A stretch of 64,000 bases of DNA from Myxocyprinus asiaticus (GCF_019703515.2 NC_059358.1:46200594-46264593), one strand, 5' to 3'; shown: positions 12,021 to 24,894, numbered from the stretch's first letter. Numbers and translations are program-made. The notes: generated from the letters alone by a model not told the origin.

Positions 12021-12024
12021 AGCA

Positions 12025-12150
12025 GTAGCTCAACTGATAGAGCATTGCACTTGTGATTGGGGTACATGTCCTGAAGAGCATGCGAGTCGACGTGAGCTGA
12101 AAATGTCATAGAGGCACCAAAAAATGACTTGGTTGCTTCAGCAATTTCTT
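12025..12150 (+). mobile_element. tRNA-like SINE-type fragment
   Basis: CAGTAGCTCAACTGATAGAGC matches a tRNA A box (TRGYNNARNNG). The B-box region is decayed. The downstream GAAAATGTCATAGAGGCACC and TGACTTGGTTGCTTCA resemble sequence after the tRNA-like part at 60280-60400. Probably a fragment of that family. Confidence 0.5.
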
Positions 12151-12489
12151 TTAAATCTCACATTTAGATTCAGTAATACTATTGGTTTGTAATGATTTAA
12201 AACTTGATATTTTCAGACCTCGAATAATGCAAAGAAAACAAGTTCATATTAATTTTTAAACAACACAATACTAATGTTTTAACTTAGGAAGTGTTCAGAA
12301 ATCAATATTTGGTGGAATTTGTTTTATTTATTTTTTTGTGTGAAGTTTGGTATTAGTTTAATCTACGGTAGTGGCAAAATGACTGATTTTCTTTTAATTT
12401 GTTAATAAATATAAAATACAAAAATGAGTATTTGAATGGTTCTTTAAATGGTTTCAGATTTTTTATAACTTTGTAAGTGTGTTTATTTA

Positions 12490-12955
12490 TTTTTTTTTAT
12501 TAAGGGGGGATTTTCCCCCTTTTTCACCCAATTTGGAATGCCCAATTCCCAATGGGCATTTAAGTCCTCGTGGTCGTGTAGTGATTCACCTCAATCCAGG
12601 TGGTGGAGGACAAATCTCAGTTGCCTCTGCATCTGAGACCATCAACCCGTGCATCTTATCACGTGGCTTGTTGAGCACATTGCCACGGAGACATAGCATA
12701 TGTGGAGGCTTCATGCTCCTTTAGAGCGGCATACACGCTCAACTCACCACACGTCCCACCAAGAACGAACAACATTATAGTGACCACGAGGAGGTTACCC
12801 CATGTGACTCTACCCTCCCTAGCAACCTGGCCAATTTGGTTGCTTAGGAGACCTGGCTGGAGTCACTCAGCACGCCCTGGGATTCGAACTAGCAAACTAG
12901 CAAACTCCAGGGGTAGTAGCCAGCGTTTCATCGCCCAAAGAGCTACCCAGGCCCC
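12490..12955 (-). mobile_element. tRNA-derived SINE
   Basis: Read on the minus strand it begins GGGGCCTGGGTAGCTCTTTG (A box), then GTTCGAATCCCAGGG (B box, 12879-12889 region), then a long body ending in AAAGGGGGAAAATCCCC and an A/T-rich tail near 12490. It matches a widespread cypriniform SINE that I recall but cannot name with confidence. A 7-9 bp duplication (GCAAACTA twice, 12890-12906) sits just 5' of the B box and would disturb the promoter spacing. It lies about 85 bp upstream of the SCAN-like fragment. Confidence 0.8.
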
Positions 12956-13039
12956 TGTGAGTGTGTTTATTATAGAATATAACAAAATTCAGAATGAATA
13001 TGTGGTGATGGGGGCGTGGTTGAGCGCCTGCTTGTGAAT

Positions 13040-13262
13040 GGAAAGTGAGGATGCCTGCTGCAGGTGGTTGCTGGCTGAGCAATGCAACATTGGAGCTGTG
13101 ATCGACCTGGTGTTACTGGAGCAGTTTATTGCTCAACTTCCAAGAGGGACGGCGGAGTGGGTCCAGTGCCACTGCCTGCCGTTGCTCCAAATGGCCATCC
13201 AGAAGGCAGAGGACCACATGGCAGCATATTCGGGAGTGATGATGTCAGTCTTGAAAGATGTA
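13040..13262 (+). pseudogene. SCAN / retroviral-type gag capsid C-terminal-like fragment
   Basis: Translation reads RWLLAEQ, then VIDLVLLEQFIAQLP, then EWVQCHCLP and AIQKAEDHM. This is the pattern of the SCAN dimerisation domain (LLVLEQFL..LP..W(V)), which is known to derive from the capsid C-terminal domain of Gmr1-type Ty3/Gypsy elements. No zinc-finger array, protease or RT follows. The frame runs on through a CAAA-type simple repeat (13266-13300), so it is a fragment. It could be from a retroelement gag or from a SCAN-like host gene; the surrounding repeats favour the former. Confidence 0.6.
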
Positions 13263-14438
13263 AACAGTAAAAAACAAACAAACAAACAAACAAACAAAAA
13301 AACACTTGAGCACGTCGATGCGGTTCAGGTAGCAGACAGTACACACAAAAGTTACCAAGGTTTTTCCCTTCTTCAAGAATGAACAACACTAGAGCAAATA
13401 ATCTATGTCCTTTGATAATGATTTGGGTTGATTTTAAAGGAAAATATATAGTTGTGCTTCGTGGCGCGGCTCCGGAGTCGTAGCCGGGCGCCGCCGACAG
13501 ACAACAAGTGGTGGCAGTGTGCATACCTTCATTGAAAACAGTTGTTTCTAATTTTAGAACACACCATATCATCTGCAGGACGCGTCTGGTGTCCAACCCA
13601 CTTAATTATGTCATTGGGGGCTGAGCCCCCCTAAGACTGAAATCCTAGTATCGCCCCTGTTGAGGAGAGGTGAGAAGTATTACTTTACTAAGATATCAGA
13701 CTTATGAGTTTCACCTAGCAGACAGCAAAAAGGGAAAGAACATCCTTTAGATTTATGTTAAAGGAAGAACCCAAGCCTTATCTAGAGACCAGAATACCAT
13801 AGAGACTCTGGAGTGGACCCTATTGACTTGGGCCAATCAGCAACCCCCTAGTAGCTCAGAACACCCTATCAACTAGATAACAATGTATTAACAACAACTC
13901 AGAAAACCTTAGCAAATGCATAGCAATGCCCTGGCAACCACTCACGACACCTCAGCGTCATGGGGATGAGTTATGCATGAGCAAACACTGCTCACATTGT
14001 CTACATAAAATATAAAAATATAATTTGCTTCATTATAGGCCTCTAAAGGCTGCAAGCAATAAGATGTTAAATATACTATTAATTATTCATTATAAATATT
14101 TTTAATTCTATATATTAAATGTAAATGTTGAGAATATCAAAGCTTGAATGGTGGGATGTAATGCAATGTTATACTCGGCTGTGGTCATTTTCATGTGCTG
14201 CCCTTCATTATAAGAAGAATGCAGATTAATCGTTTAACACTCACAGGAATAATGGCAGCCTGCCGGGATGCCTGCACAGGATGCACTTGTTCCCTTTGAA
14301 ATGTGATAATTGCTACTAGAGAAAAAGGGAATTATGGGATTGAATCTCTCACACTCTCAAACACACAAATACTGTAAATAGAGAGATTATCATGAATATC
14401 AAACTCTTATTCTTTTTTTCTTTTCTTTTTTCTTCTTT
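13263..14438. other. Intronic sequence, decayed repeats
   Basis: Contains an (ACAA)n-like run at 13272-13300 and a GC-rich patch with GAGCCCCCCTAAGACTG and ATCGCCCCTG (13590-13660), which looks like the end of an old hAT MITE. Nothing coding is supported. Confidence 0.4.
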
Positions 14439-14785
14439 TTCTTTCACAGAGGTGTAAAGTGATTGAGTAAAAATACTTAAGTATTATACAGTATTATTTT
14501 TGGGGATTTGTACTTTACTCGAGTGCAAATTAAACAGAATACTTATAGTAGAAGATATAGTACTTTTTACTCCTTACAATTTTATTTAAACTTGAAAAGT
14601 ACTCACTACATTTTTGCAGATCATTTTCTTTCGTCTTACTGGACTAAAGCCACTTTTCACTGCATCAGACAAACAACAGATGACACTAGAGGTCAGTCAT
14701 TTTAAATGGAGTGTCGCACGGCGGTGGTGTTGAGTTCTGACTATCTGCAGAGGCGGAATTTCGAATCTGATTTGAGCTTCAGATA

Positions 14786-16033
14786 CACTATATTGCCAAA
14801 AGTATTCGCTCATCTGCCTTTAGACGCATATGAACTTAAGTGACATCCCATTCTTAATCCATAGGTTTTAATGTGACGTCGGCCCACCCTTTGCAGCTAT
14901 AACAGCTTCAACTCTTCTGGGAAGGCTTTCCACAAGGTTTAGGAGTGTGTTTATGGGAATTTTTGACCATTCTTCCAGAAGCGCATTTGTGAGGTCAGAC
15001 ACTGATGTTGGACGAGAAGGCCTGGCTCGCAGTCTTCGCTCTAATTCATCCCAAAGGTGCTCTGTCGGGTTGAGGTCAGGACCCTGTGCAGGCCAGTCAA
15101 GTTCTTCCACACCAAACTTGCTCATCCATGTCTTTATGGACCTTGCTTTGTGCACTGGTGCGCAGTCATGTTGGAACAGGAAGGGGCCATCCCCAAACTG
15201 TTCCCACAAAGTTGGGAGCATGGAATTGTCTAAAATCTCTTGGTATGCTGAAGCATTCAGAGTTCCTTTCACTGGAACTAAGGGGCCAAGCCCAGCTCCT
15301 GAAAAACAACCCCACACCATAATCCCCCCTCCACCAAACTTCACAGTTGGCAAAATGCAGTCAGACAAGTACCGTTCTCCTGGCAACCGCCAAACCCAGA
15401 CTCGTCCATCAGATTGCCAGATGGAGAAGGGTGATTCGTCACCCCAGAGAACGCGTCTCCACTGCTCTAGAGTCCAGTGGCAGCGTGCTTTACACCACTG
15501 CATCTGACGCTTTGCATTGCACTTGGTGATGTATGGCTTGGATGCAGCTACTCGGCCATGGAAACCCATTCCATGAAGCTCTCTACGCACTGTTCTTGAG
15601 CTAATCTGAAGGCCACATGAACTTTGGAGGTCTGTAGCGATTGACGCTGCAGAAAGTTGGCGACCTCTGCGCACTATGCGCCTCAGCATCCGCTGACCCC
15701 GCTCTGTCATTTTACGTGGCCTACCACTTCGTGGCTGAGTTGCTGTCATTCCCAATCGCTTCCACTTTGTTATAATACCACTGACAGTTGACTGTGGAAT
15801 ATTTAGTAGCGAGGAAATTTCACGACTGGACTTGTTGCACAGGTGGCATCCTATCACAGTACCACGCTGGAATTCACTGAGCTCCTGAGAGCATCCCATT
15901 CTTTCACAAATGTTTGTAGAAGCAGTCTGCATGCCTAGGTGCTTCATTTTATACACCTGTGGCCATGGAAGTGATTGGAACACCTGAATTCAATCATTTG
16001 GATGGGTGAGCGAATACTTTTGGCAATATAGTG
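14786..16033 (-). mobile_element. Tc1/mariner element with uninterrupted transposase
   Basis: 1248-bp element bounded by TA on both sides (14784-14785, 16034-16035). The first 28 bases (CACTATATTGCCAAAAGTAT...) and the last 28 are perfect inverted repeats. A single transposase frame occupies almost the whole interior on the minus strand. It is inserted inside a hAT-type element, so it is younger than that. Length, TA target and short TIRs are those of a standard Tc1 element. It is one of four Tc1-type copies in the window and the only one with an unbroken gene. Confidence 0.93.
14868..15983 (-). CDS. Tc1-type transposase, DD34E, uninterrupted
   Basis: 371-codon frame without stops. In the family it binds the element ends and catalyses cut-and-paste into TA. 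N-terminal paired-like helix-turn-helix: [11 protein letters not shown] to KWKRLG (about residues 36-78), then the GRPRK linker motif (87-91) and a second HTH (to about 140). Catalytic triad visible: D182 in LWGDESPF, D273 in HDCAPVH, E308 in DLNPTEHLW, with 34 residues between the second D and E. A GGGG-rich loop ([11 protein letters not shown]) and the family end AAKGGPTS are present. The real start may be Met13, Met18 or Met29; Met29 gives 343 residues, the usual family length. Some residues differ from the consensus I recall (WGDESPF rather than WSDESRF), so activity is uncertain. Confidence 0.92.
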   Translation of the reverse strand: MFQSLPWPQVYKMKHLGMQTASTNICERMGCSQELSEFQRGTVIGCHLCNKSSREISSLLNIPQSTVSGIITKWKRLGMTATQPRSGRPRKMTERGQRMLRRIVRRGRQLSAASIATDLQSSCGLQISSRTVRRELHGMGFHGRVAASKPYITKCNAKRQMQWCKARCHWTLEQWRRVLWGDESPFSIWQSDGRVWVWRLPGERYLSDCILPTVKFGGGGIMVWGCFSGAGLGPLVPVKGTLNASAYQEILDNSMLPTLWEQFGDGPFLFQHDCAPVHKARSIKTWMSKFGVEELDWPAQGPDLNPTEHLWDELERRLRARPSRPTSVSDLTNALLEEWSKIPINTLLNLVESLPRRVEAVIAAKGGPTSH

Positions 16034-16551
16034 TATGTTGAGATATTTGTGTGACTAGATCATATGTGAACACCCAACTGAATGTGATGAATTCATTCAA
16101 AACTATGAGCACGAAGTGAGAAACACTGATGGTTTTTGTCCAAAACTTCATTCTAAATGCCTGCTACTTCTACAGATTGAACAGTTATGAAGTCTAAAAT
16201 GATCATTAAAGTTGCAAATATACATATACAAATAAAAGGCTTTTGTAATTAAATGTGTACGTCATTTATTTTTACACTTGCCTTCATATTTAAATAATAT
16301 CTATGAAATTCTACTCCCAATTTAATGAATTATTACTGTTGTTGTTGTTAGGCAACTATTCATTACAATAATAACTATAAAACCAGAAATGATAATAATA
16401 ATGATAATAAAAATAATGGAACCGGTGCAAATATTAATTATGAATTTTATTGAATTCATCCATCTGCTCAACAGCCAGGTTTGGAGCAAACCTCAGAAAA
16501 CAGTTCACAAAACCAACAACATTAGAAACTTTCTTTTATCTTTCTCTTTGT

Positions 16552-16712
16552 CTCAAGCCGGCTTCATCTCGGCTGGAGAGACAGTTTCTATCGCACCCTT
16601 CCATAGGAGGGTAGCGATCTCCGCACGCAAGGTAGCAGCGTTTTCGTCCTGCACCAAGTTGAAGTGGATACCGCTGAACCTGGGCGGGCACCTGGCGAAC
16701 TGAATCGTGTAG
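16552..16712 (-). pseudogene. DIRS reverse transcriptase, N-terminal fragment
   Basis: Minus-strand translation from about 16706 reads QFARCPPRFSGIHF, then LRAEIATLLWKGAIETV and SPAEMKPA, then stops. This is the N-terminal segment of DIRS-type RT (the 'LL.KGAIE.V' motif). The palm domain with its YxDD-like motif should follow but is not present, because the element ends here. Confidence 0.75.
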
Positions 16713-17422
16713 GCAAGTCAGGCGGTCCGGACCAGCCATCGCGACGGATTGGAAAGCGCAATCCACGCATCCAAGTTCCGCCCAAGGGGGACCAAGGGGA
16801 CATCGTCGTCGGACGTACTGGCAGATGGGGCCTCGTGGCGGGGCGGAGCTCGAGGTGCCACACCACGTCGTGGCCGTGCTGAGTCTAGGGACATCGAAGC
16901 ACTTACCTGGCTCCTTGTGACCACCCCCGGAACAGCATATTACGGGGAAGGAAGAGGCCTGTCCTCGTGACCCGTGGAGACTGTCACATCAGGGGCGGAT
17001 GTGTGCCACAGCTGGGCGCTCAGGGGCGGGAAGACCACCGCTGGAGCGCCAATCCTGCAAGGAAAAACCCATGGATGGTAGTCGTGATGACGACCGTGCA
17101 CACTGGGTATGTGACCCAGGGAAGGAGGAAACCGCTCTTTTGCTGAACTGTTGGGTACCACAGCCACTTGGGGATGTGGCGAAATCAAACAAAAAGGCAA
17201 CAAAATATTCTCCACCCGGCCCTCCACCGGGGGATGGAGTGGTCTTCTTACCAGCTCCAGATGAGTGGGTTTCTACGACCCTGGGTCGCCCGTCTCAGGG
17301 GCGCTTTGATGACCTCCATGGGTTCTTAGTGGCTGACTGTGAGACGGGTGGCGTCTGCTTCCTGTGATGGGCTCCACGCAGGGGCCGGGCCGAAGGGGCG
17401 GGCTGCAGTGGAGCCGATGCAG

Positions 17423-18286
17423 TCACTGCAGGGGGATGCCCTTGGCGACGATGCGGGATCTTGAGCCGCACCAGGGCAGGATATGCCGGATAGCCTCTGT
17501 CTGCTGTTTCACCGTCGAGAACTGCTGGGCAAAGTCCTCGACGGTGTCGCCGAATAGGCCAGCCTGGGAAATGGGGGCAGCGAGGAACTGTGTCTTGTCG
17601 GCCTCACCCATCTCGACCAGTTTGAGCCAAAGGTGGCACTCCTGGACCACTAATATGGACATCGTCCGCTCGAGAGACCACGCCGTGACCTTCGTCGCTC
17701 GGAGAGCGAGGTCGATCGCTGAGTGCAGTTCAGGCCATAAGCCCAGGAACCAATCATTGAGCCGCGAGGGTTTTGGGGAGAGTGGAGGGTTCCACTCTAG
17801 CCCAACGCTCGTGGCCGCCCGGGAAAGCATGTCCATCATCTCTGCATCAGCCTGTGACTGGGCAATCTTCCCCGAAGGGGGGAGCCCAGCTGAGGCTTCT
17901 GCGTCCAACTGGACAAGCCCGCTCTCCGATGCTGCGCTCGAGAGCTCATCATTTTCGCGGGCTCCGAACAAGAGGCCAGACTCGCTGTGAGACGAGCCGG
18001 CGGACTCATCCGGAAGCCCGATCGGGGCAGACGAGCGTGCTGGGGAATGGGAGGTCCGCGGGGGGATACCCGGCGGAGGTGATCCCATTGGGGTCCCCAA
18101 ATCGCTCCCAGTGCTAGCAGCGGTGGCCTCAAACCCGTAGGTAGAAGGACCGAGGCGGGGAGCCGCTGGAGTGGCTTGCTTTCTTACGAAAGCAAGCCGC
18201 GACCTTAACGTTGCCATGGTCATGTTCTCGCAGTGAGAACATGAACCATCCACGAACGCTGCCTCATGTTGGTCACGCCCAGACAC
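17423..18286 (-). pseudogene. DIRS gag-like ORF1, internally deleted
   Basis: 287-codon open frame. Early part is Ser/Pro/Ala-rich; a Cys-His pair (CSHCENM) lies near residue 16. Then LEWNPPLSPKPSRLNDWFLG, and next HSAIDLALRATKVTAWS, LVVQECHLWLKLVEM and PISQAGLFGDTVEDFAQQF, ending near HILP. These match the gag-like ORF of zebrafish DIRS-1 elements. The usual ~80-100 residues between the DWFL motif and the ALRATK motif are missing, so there is an in-frame deletion. The product in the living family is thought to be a structural, nucleic-acid-binding protein. Confidence 0.75.
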
Positions 18287-18619
18287 GAAAGACAGCGATC
18301 ATGACCATCCGAAGTTGAGAGGTAACGATCGCAACCAGGAATAACACACAATTGGAAAGGCATCTTTAAAAAGACGCGTCTTTATAAAGACGTTCCGTGT
18401 GTGCCACTCTTTTAGAGAAATATACTCTTTTAGAGAAATAAACTCTTTCAGAAAATATATTCTCTTTTTCTGCCGAAGCTCCCAGGGGCATTCTCTGCAG
18501 TGCACCAGTGCAGAGGAGGGAGAAGCCGCTGAAATGCGCCGTCAGATCCAGCAGAGGTGAATGAACAGTAGGAATTCAGCTCAATAAGCATGACCGTTCA
18601 GCTCCGAAGAGAAAATCTG

Positions 18620-18813
18620 AATGAGTGGTTGCATACCAGCTCCTTTTATACCTGTATGTCCAGGGGAGTGGCATGCAAATACCACTCGCCAATTTTCATT
18701 GGCCTTTTATCAAAGACCAGAGGTGTCTCGGGCTCCCAAGAGTGACCCCTAGTGTCACTACATCGACACAACGTCGAGTGAGTGACAGATAGGGAAATAT
18801 GGTTATTGTAACA
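18620..18813 (-). promoter_or_regulatory. DIRS left terminal repeat / promoter region
   Basis: On the minus strand: the terminal repeat, then a palindromic CGACGTTGTGTCG, GTCACTCTTGGGAGCC, and TATAAAAGGAGC at about 18645-18656, which is a good TATA box. The transcription start is inferred to lie 25-30 bp further on. Confidence 0.5.
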
Positions 18814-19673
18814 TGATTCTTTGACCAGGTTCCGAATCCCACTGGGGGAGAAATATCATCGGAGACAGTAAAAAGGCGACTTAACAAACCAATCGAATTT
18901 AACATCATCCTCACTCACACAATCTCCTCTCTTGATTTCATTCTAGCTAGGAAAAAAGTTACTTTTTTACTTTTTTAATACTTAAGGACAATTTAATGTG
19001 AATACTTTTTTACTTTCACTCAAGTATGTTTTTGGCTAGATACTTGGACTTTTAACTGTGTCAAATTTTCACTCCGTATCCATACTTTTACTTAAGTACA
19101 TATAATGAGTACTTTTTACACCCCTGTTCTTTCATTGCTGAACTCTCTGGGCAACACAGTTGTTAGATAATAAGACAGTATCAGGAAAAATATTTTTTCC
19201 CCAAGCAAAATGATAGAAATCATTAGTCAATAATAAAAAAAAGTAGAATGTTTCCTTACTATTGTATTAATGAATACAAAATACTGTGTTGTGAAACTTA
19301 AACCCCTGTTTCTCCAAATTAGCAATAAAATAATGATTATTGTTTTCAAATACTACTTTTTAGGGTAACTGCATGATTAAAAAAACAAAAACTAAACCTG
19401 TAAAAAAACAACAACAAAAAAAAAACAAACAAACTGAAAACAGAAAAAAAAAACAAAAAAAAAAAAAAACTGAAAACAAAGTTTTCAAATGAAAACAGAT
19501 TAGTATGAATGTAGCTCAATTGTTAAACTTCTGCAATTAAAGCTGCACTACAAAATATTTTTTGCTTAATAATTAACAAAATTCCATTATTGAATGAGGT
19601 GAGGAGACATTATTCAGTTGTAACATTTTTCATATTTTGGGGGTAAATCTCAGGAACCAAATAAGCTACACCA

Positions 19674-19675
<2 letters not shown>

Positions 19676-19730
<55 letters not shown>
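19676..19730. repeat. (TA)n microsatellite
   Basis: About 55 bp of TA. Confidence 0.95.
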
Positions 19731-19732
<2 letters not shown>

Positions 19733-19737
19733 TTAAG

Positions 19738-19940
19738 GGTCCACAATAATGTTCTAGTTAAGCATAAATAAGACAGTAATTAATAATGAATTTAATGTTT
19801 TGTAAGGCTATCTGAGCCATAATTTTCAACTTATTAAATGTCGTAAGAACCCACAATAATGTACTAGATAAGCATGAATAAGGCAGTAAATAATAATTAA
19901 CTGAATGCTTTGGAAGACAATCTAAGCCAATTATTAAATA
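19738..19940 (+). repeat. Diverged tandem duplication, ~110-bp unit
   Basis: CCACAATAATGTTCTAGTTA / AAGCATAAATAAGACAGTAA at 19741-19780 recurs as CCACAATAATGTACTAGATA / AAGCATGAATAAGGCAGTAA at 19852-19891. Each is followed by a related TAATGYTTTG and AATCTRAGCC-like sequence. Confidence 0.7.
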
Positions 19941-21054
19941 TGCTATTTCTGTATAGAATGTCTTGTAGTTAATGCTCTATTTCTGAGACCCATCATATAT
20001 AAAGTTTACTAACCAATGTTAAGCCAGTAATTAATTCTAATTAGTACTTACTTTACAAAGCTGCTACTTATTAAATGCTAATATCTTATACCGTTCTAAA
20101 GTGAAAAATTGACCTACTCAAATTATTGTTTTGTTTTGCATTTATTAGGTGGTATTCAATTATTTTACTATGTTGTTACCAATGAATTGCTAAATTATTA
20201 AAATGAAGACAATGTGGCTTCCAGTTCTAAAGTCAAACATTTACTTACACAAGTTATTGATTTGATTGACACTTTCAAAGTATTTTATGACTTTAACCAA
20301 CAATAAACTTGTTAAAATGCATACAATTTCTGTAATAGTTTAATCATTCAGTAAGCACTTAATTTTTTATTTTGTTTGCCATGGGACACAAATAAGAATT
20401 TTTAGACTATACAATAAATAAGCACATCATGACTCCAGGTTTACAGGTGAATGTCTCTGTGTGATCACAGGCAATGTCCAGATAACCTCAAACCATGAGA
20501 TTTGTCCGTGCAAGAGCGCTGCAGAAACACATCACCCATTCCTTCTCAAGATACCCCATTCTTAAAAAAAAAAAAAAAAGACTATTAGGAGCTTAACATA
20601 TTGATAGCTGAAGTTGTACACTTTTGATGGTAGTTGTGGATATTTGTGGGCGAGTTGGAGACATTACTGCAACTGTTGGCAGTCTTGTTGTGGAGTGAAT
20701 AATCTACAGTGAACCAATTGACCCTGTGCAACATTTGGCTGTGTGTTTAAAGAGAGTTGGCTTATATTTTATTATTCCATAATATGCATGATTATTGAGT
20801 TATTAACAGAGCTATGTGAAGCTATGTCTGATATGCTTTGTAATCAAGCATAACTGTAGGGTTCCCAGAGGTAAAAAACAAAACAAAAAACAAATCCTGT
20901 AAATTTTTTGTCCAATAACGTATACACTTTCGAACACAGACCTAATATGAGCTCTGAGGATGATCAGTGATAAAAAGGCGTATATGCTTTAGAAGCCAAA
21001 GGTCAGTTTGATTTCAGCTTCATTAAAGAAAACAACTTTAATGTTTCCCTCGTT

Positions 21055-21785
21055 AAGGGTTTACAAAAGGGTCTATAATTAATTTACAAATGTATTATAA
21101 ATCATTGATATGCATTTATAACAACATGAATATGCAATACTTGCCAAATACTGAGCATTTTACCTTGTATTATGTAATAATTGCTTAAAAAATACACTTA
21201 TTCATACTTATATTAATCAAAAACACAAATTGCTCTAATTAATGACTTTTGTCAAAATGTAGGCAAAAACAGCATATTATAGTAAGATTAAAAGGACTGT
21301 CACTTTGCAACAGTCTGCTTTGTGTTTCTATTCATGACTGTAATGTCTTGACTCACTTGTGTTGTCACTTTTCTTGTCATTTTGATGTCAAAAGAATGGT
21401 GCTACTCTGAGTGCTGTCCAAACTTATCTAGTCCTAGTCACCATGTCCTCTGCAGAAACACTTTTCAGATTATCATGTTCATTCACCTCATATATATATA
21501 TATAAAGCCTGATGGCCTTTAAACCACACTGAACTTTGTTGGAATGTTGCCAACTCCTTAATGTGTCCACTTTATATAAAATTACATTTTCATTAGTTAT
21601 TGGTGTTTAATAAGTCTTATTAAGCATTTATAACATGATGTAAAATGGCTAGCTATTTGACAGTTACATGACAGTCACCCTTTTTATTCTAGTTGTTATA
21701 AGAGCATACCAATGATTTCTAATACATTTGTATATGACTTATTAGTTATCAATTAACCCCTTTATAAACCCTTTACAAAGGGAAC
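21055..21785 (+). mobile_element. Dispersed TIR-type repeat (family B), copy 1
   Basis: Begins AAGGGTTTACAAAAGGGTC and ends CCCCTTTATAAACCCTTTAC, an inverted pair. Interior landmarks: AATGCATTATAAATCATT-like start, ATGACTGTAATGTCTTGACTC, AGTGCTGTCC..AACTTATCTAGTCCTAG, and CACTTTTCAGAT. The same landmarks occur in order at 41063-41845 and 58779-59640. No ORF, so it is probably a non-autonomous DNA transposon of unknown superfamily. Confidence 0.65.
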
Positions 21786-23224
21786 ATTGATGTCAAGTGT
21801 CACCAACATGCTTAATTGCAGAATTCTTGATGATATTTAACACTACTCAAAATCCTAATTGCAGATCCACCAATCAGCAGTTGCTGTTATGATGGATAAC
21901 AATATCATAGTAATGCAGATCAACTGTGATTTTCTATGTTGCAGTTAATCTCGTATCTGGTTGGTTTGGTTTAGAACTCTTTACTGACAAATGAGAGACA
22001 TGGAAGCACTGTTGGTGGGGACATCTTTGACAATTTAGCACTAGAAAAATCTTTTGAGCTCTGTAGATTGAACAATGTCAAAAAAGAACAAGCAACCAAT
22101 CCACAAAGCAGACAGATTTACACTGTGATAAGCGAAATAATGAACAGGTGAAAGCAATCAAGGTTTGCAGTCAAAATTCTGGGAATCGCGACCTCTGGGA
22201 GATCTTAGTTGCAGTGCTGATGCTGCAGAATTAATTGGCATTGTGAGTGGATTGCTGTTCGTCAGATAAACATCAACATGTTGATAGTGAATATTTTGGA
22301 GTGGAGGAAGCAGCTTTCCTCTGAAATCTGTAATGGAGTTCTTCCTGCTGGGTTTGCGTGCTTGTCTCCATTGTTGGGCCAAGAAGCGCGGACATACATT
22401 ACAAACGCAATGGCCTATTGTAAGCATGCAGTGGTGAAATGTTCACAGTAGATTAGATAACCTAGGGCTCTCGCACAACAACACCGGGCCATGAGTGGAT
22501 TGGGGGGGGGGGGCAATGACTTTACGGCAGTGGTAGAAATAAAGATGATTTCCCATTTAACGCTCCACTGAGCTCCAGGTTATTCCAAGACCTGACTGGT
22601 GGCAGTACTTTTCAGCAGTTCTTTCATCATTATCCCCCCTCCTGCATCCACGCTCTTGGGACACTGGATCCATTTGCCCACAATAAAGAGCAGGAGGTTA
22701 TTTTGTTGGGTCTCTGTAGGACAATACCAATATGTGTAAAATAAAGTGTGATTGGGAGGCTGAGAGCAAGCAAGCGAGCAGAAGGAGACAGAGAAAGATG
22801 AAAAGAGAGTGGGAGAGAGGAAAAACAGACGTGATAAGAGCTGAGGAAACTTGGTACAACAGTAGACAGTAGCAGATGTAGTCGAGCTTCAGTCTGTTTG
22901 CCAAACAAAGAACCGGCAAACTCGATTAAAGGGCAGATTTCCCTCCGGATGAAGGGCAATGTGAAATTACCCCTGCCTGTTAAAACTGTCACTTCATTTC
23001 ACTCGAATTATTACCTCTGATCCTCAGGAATTTTTAGCTAATTGTTTTTCTCTCTTCTCCTTCATTATGTTTGATGTGACATCTAGAAGCTGCTTTTTGG
23101 CTTAAGCCACAGGGTTTCCACACCAACAGAAAAAAAAGAAGAAAAAAGAAGAAGAAAAAATCTGTCTCTAAACTGATAGCAGTTTGACAATATCATTCTC
23201 AAATAGATTTCTGTATTTAGTTTA

Positions 23225-23229
<5 letters not shown>
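21786..23229. other. Intronic sequence, few repeats
   Basis: G homopolymer at 22501-22512 and a purine-rich GAAAAA tract at 23130-23160. Region 22140-22990 has fairly even composition and no recognised transposon; no exon could be supported in it. Confidence 0.45.

Positions 23230-23275
<46 letters not shown>
23230..23275. repeat. (TA)n microsatellite at a Tc1 insertion point
   Basis: TA run immediately left of the Tc1 element at 23276; the run resumes at 24895-24914 on its right side. Confidence 0.95.

Positions 23276-24894
<1,619 letters not shown>

Larger units (their letters stand above)
16552..18813 (-). mobile_element. DIRS-1-like tyrosine-recombinase retroelement, truncated
   Basis: Unusually GC-rich for the window. 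On the minus strand it begins TGTTACAATAACCATATTTC (the DIRS terminal repeat), then a leader with TATAAAAGG near 18650, then a gag-like ORF (17423-18286), a degraded linker, and the first residues of the reverse transcriptase (to 16552). It stops there: the rest of RT, RNase H, methyltransferase-like region and tyrosine recombinase are absent. It lies inside the hAT-type element beside the Tc1 copy. Confidence 0.82.
14439..19134. mobile_element. hAT-type non-autonomous element with perfect 8-bp duplication, nested
   Basis: The element proper runs 14447-19126 and is flanked by identical 8-bp TTCTTTCA (14439-14446, 19127-19134). Its termini are CAGAGGTGTAAAGT at the left and ACTTTTTACACCCCTG at the right, inverted and typical of hAT MITEs. 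The interior is AT-rich with repeated TACTTAAGTA-type motifs. A Tc1 element (14786-16033) and a DIRS-like element (16552-18813) have inserted inside, so the hAT piece itself is about 1.2 kb. No hAT transposase was seen. Confidence 0.85.
19135..21050. other. Intronic sequence with A-rich tracts and a (TA)n run
   Basis: Contains (CAA/AAAC)-rich tracts at 19376-19470, a (TA)n run at 19676-19730 and a diverged tandem duplication at 19738-19940. Poly-A at 20563-20578. No gene. Confidence 0.6.

Noticed and set aside
14947..15507. 186-codon open frame on the + strand opposite the Tc1 transposase
   Set aside because: It is the antisense of a coding frame and has no family pattern of its own.
16999..17990. 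Long + strand open frames of 122 and 208 codons
   Set aside because: They are antisense to the DIRS gag region; the GC-rich composition makes stops rare in all frames.
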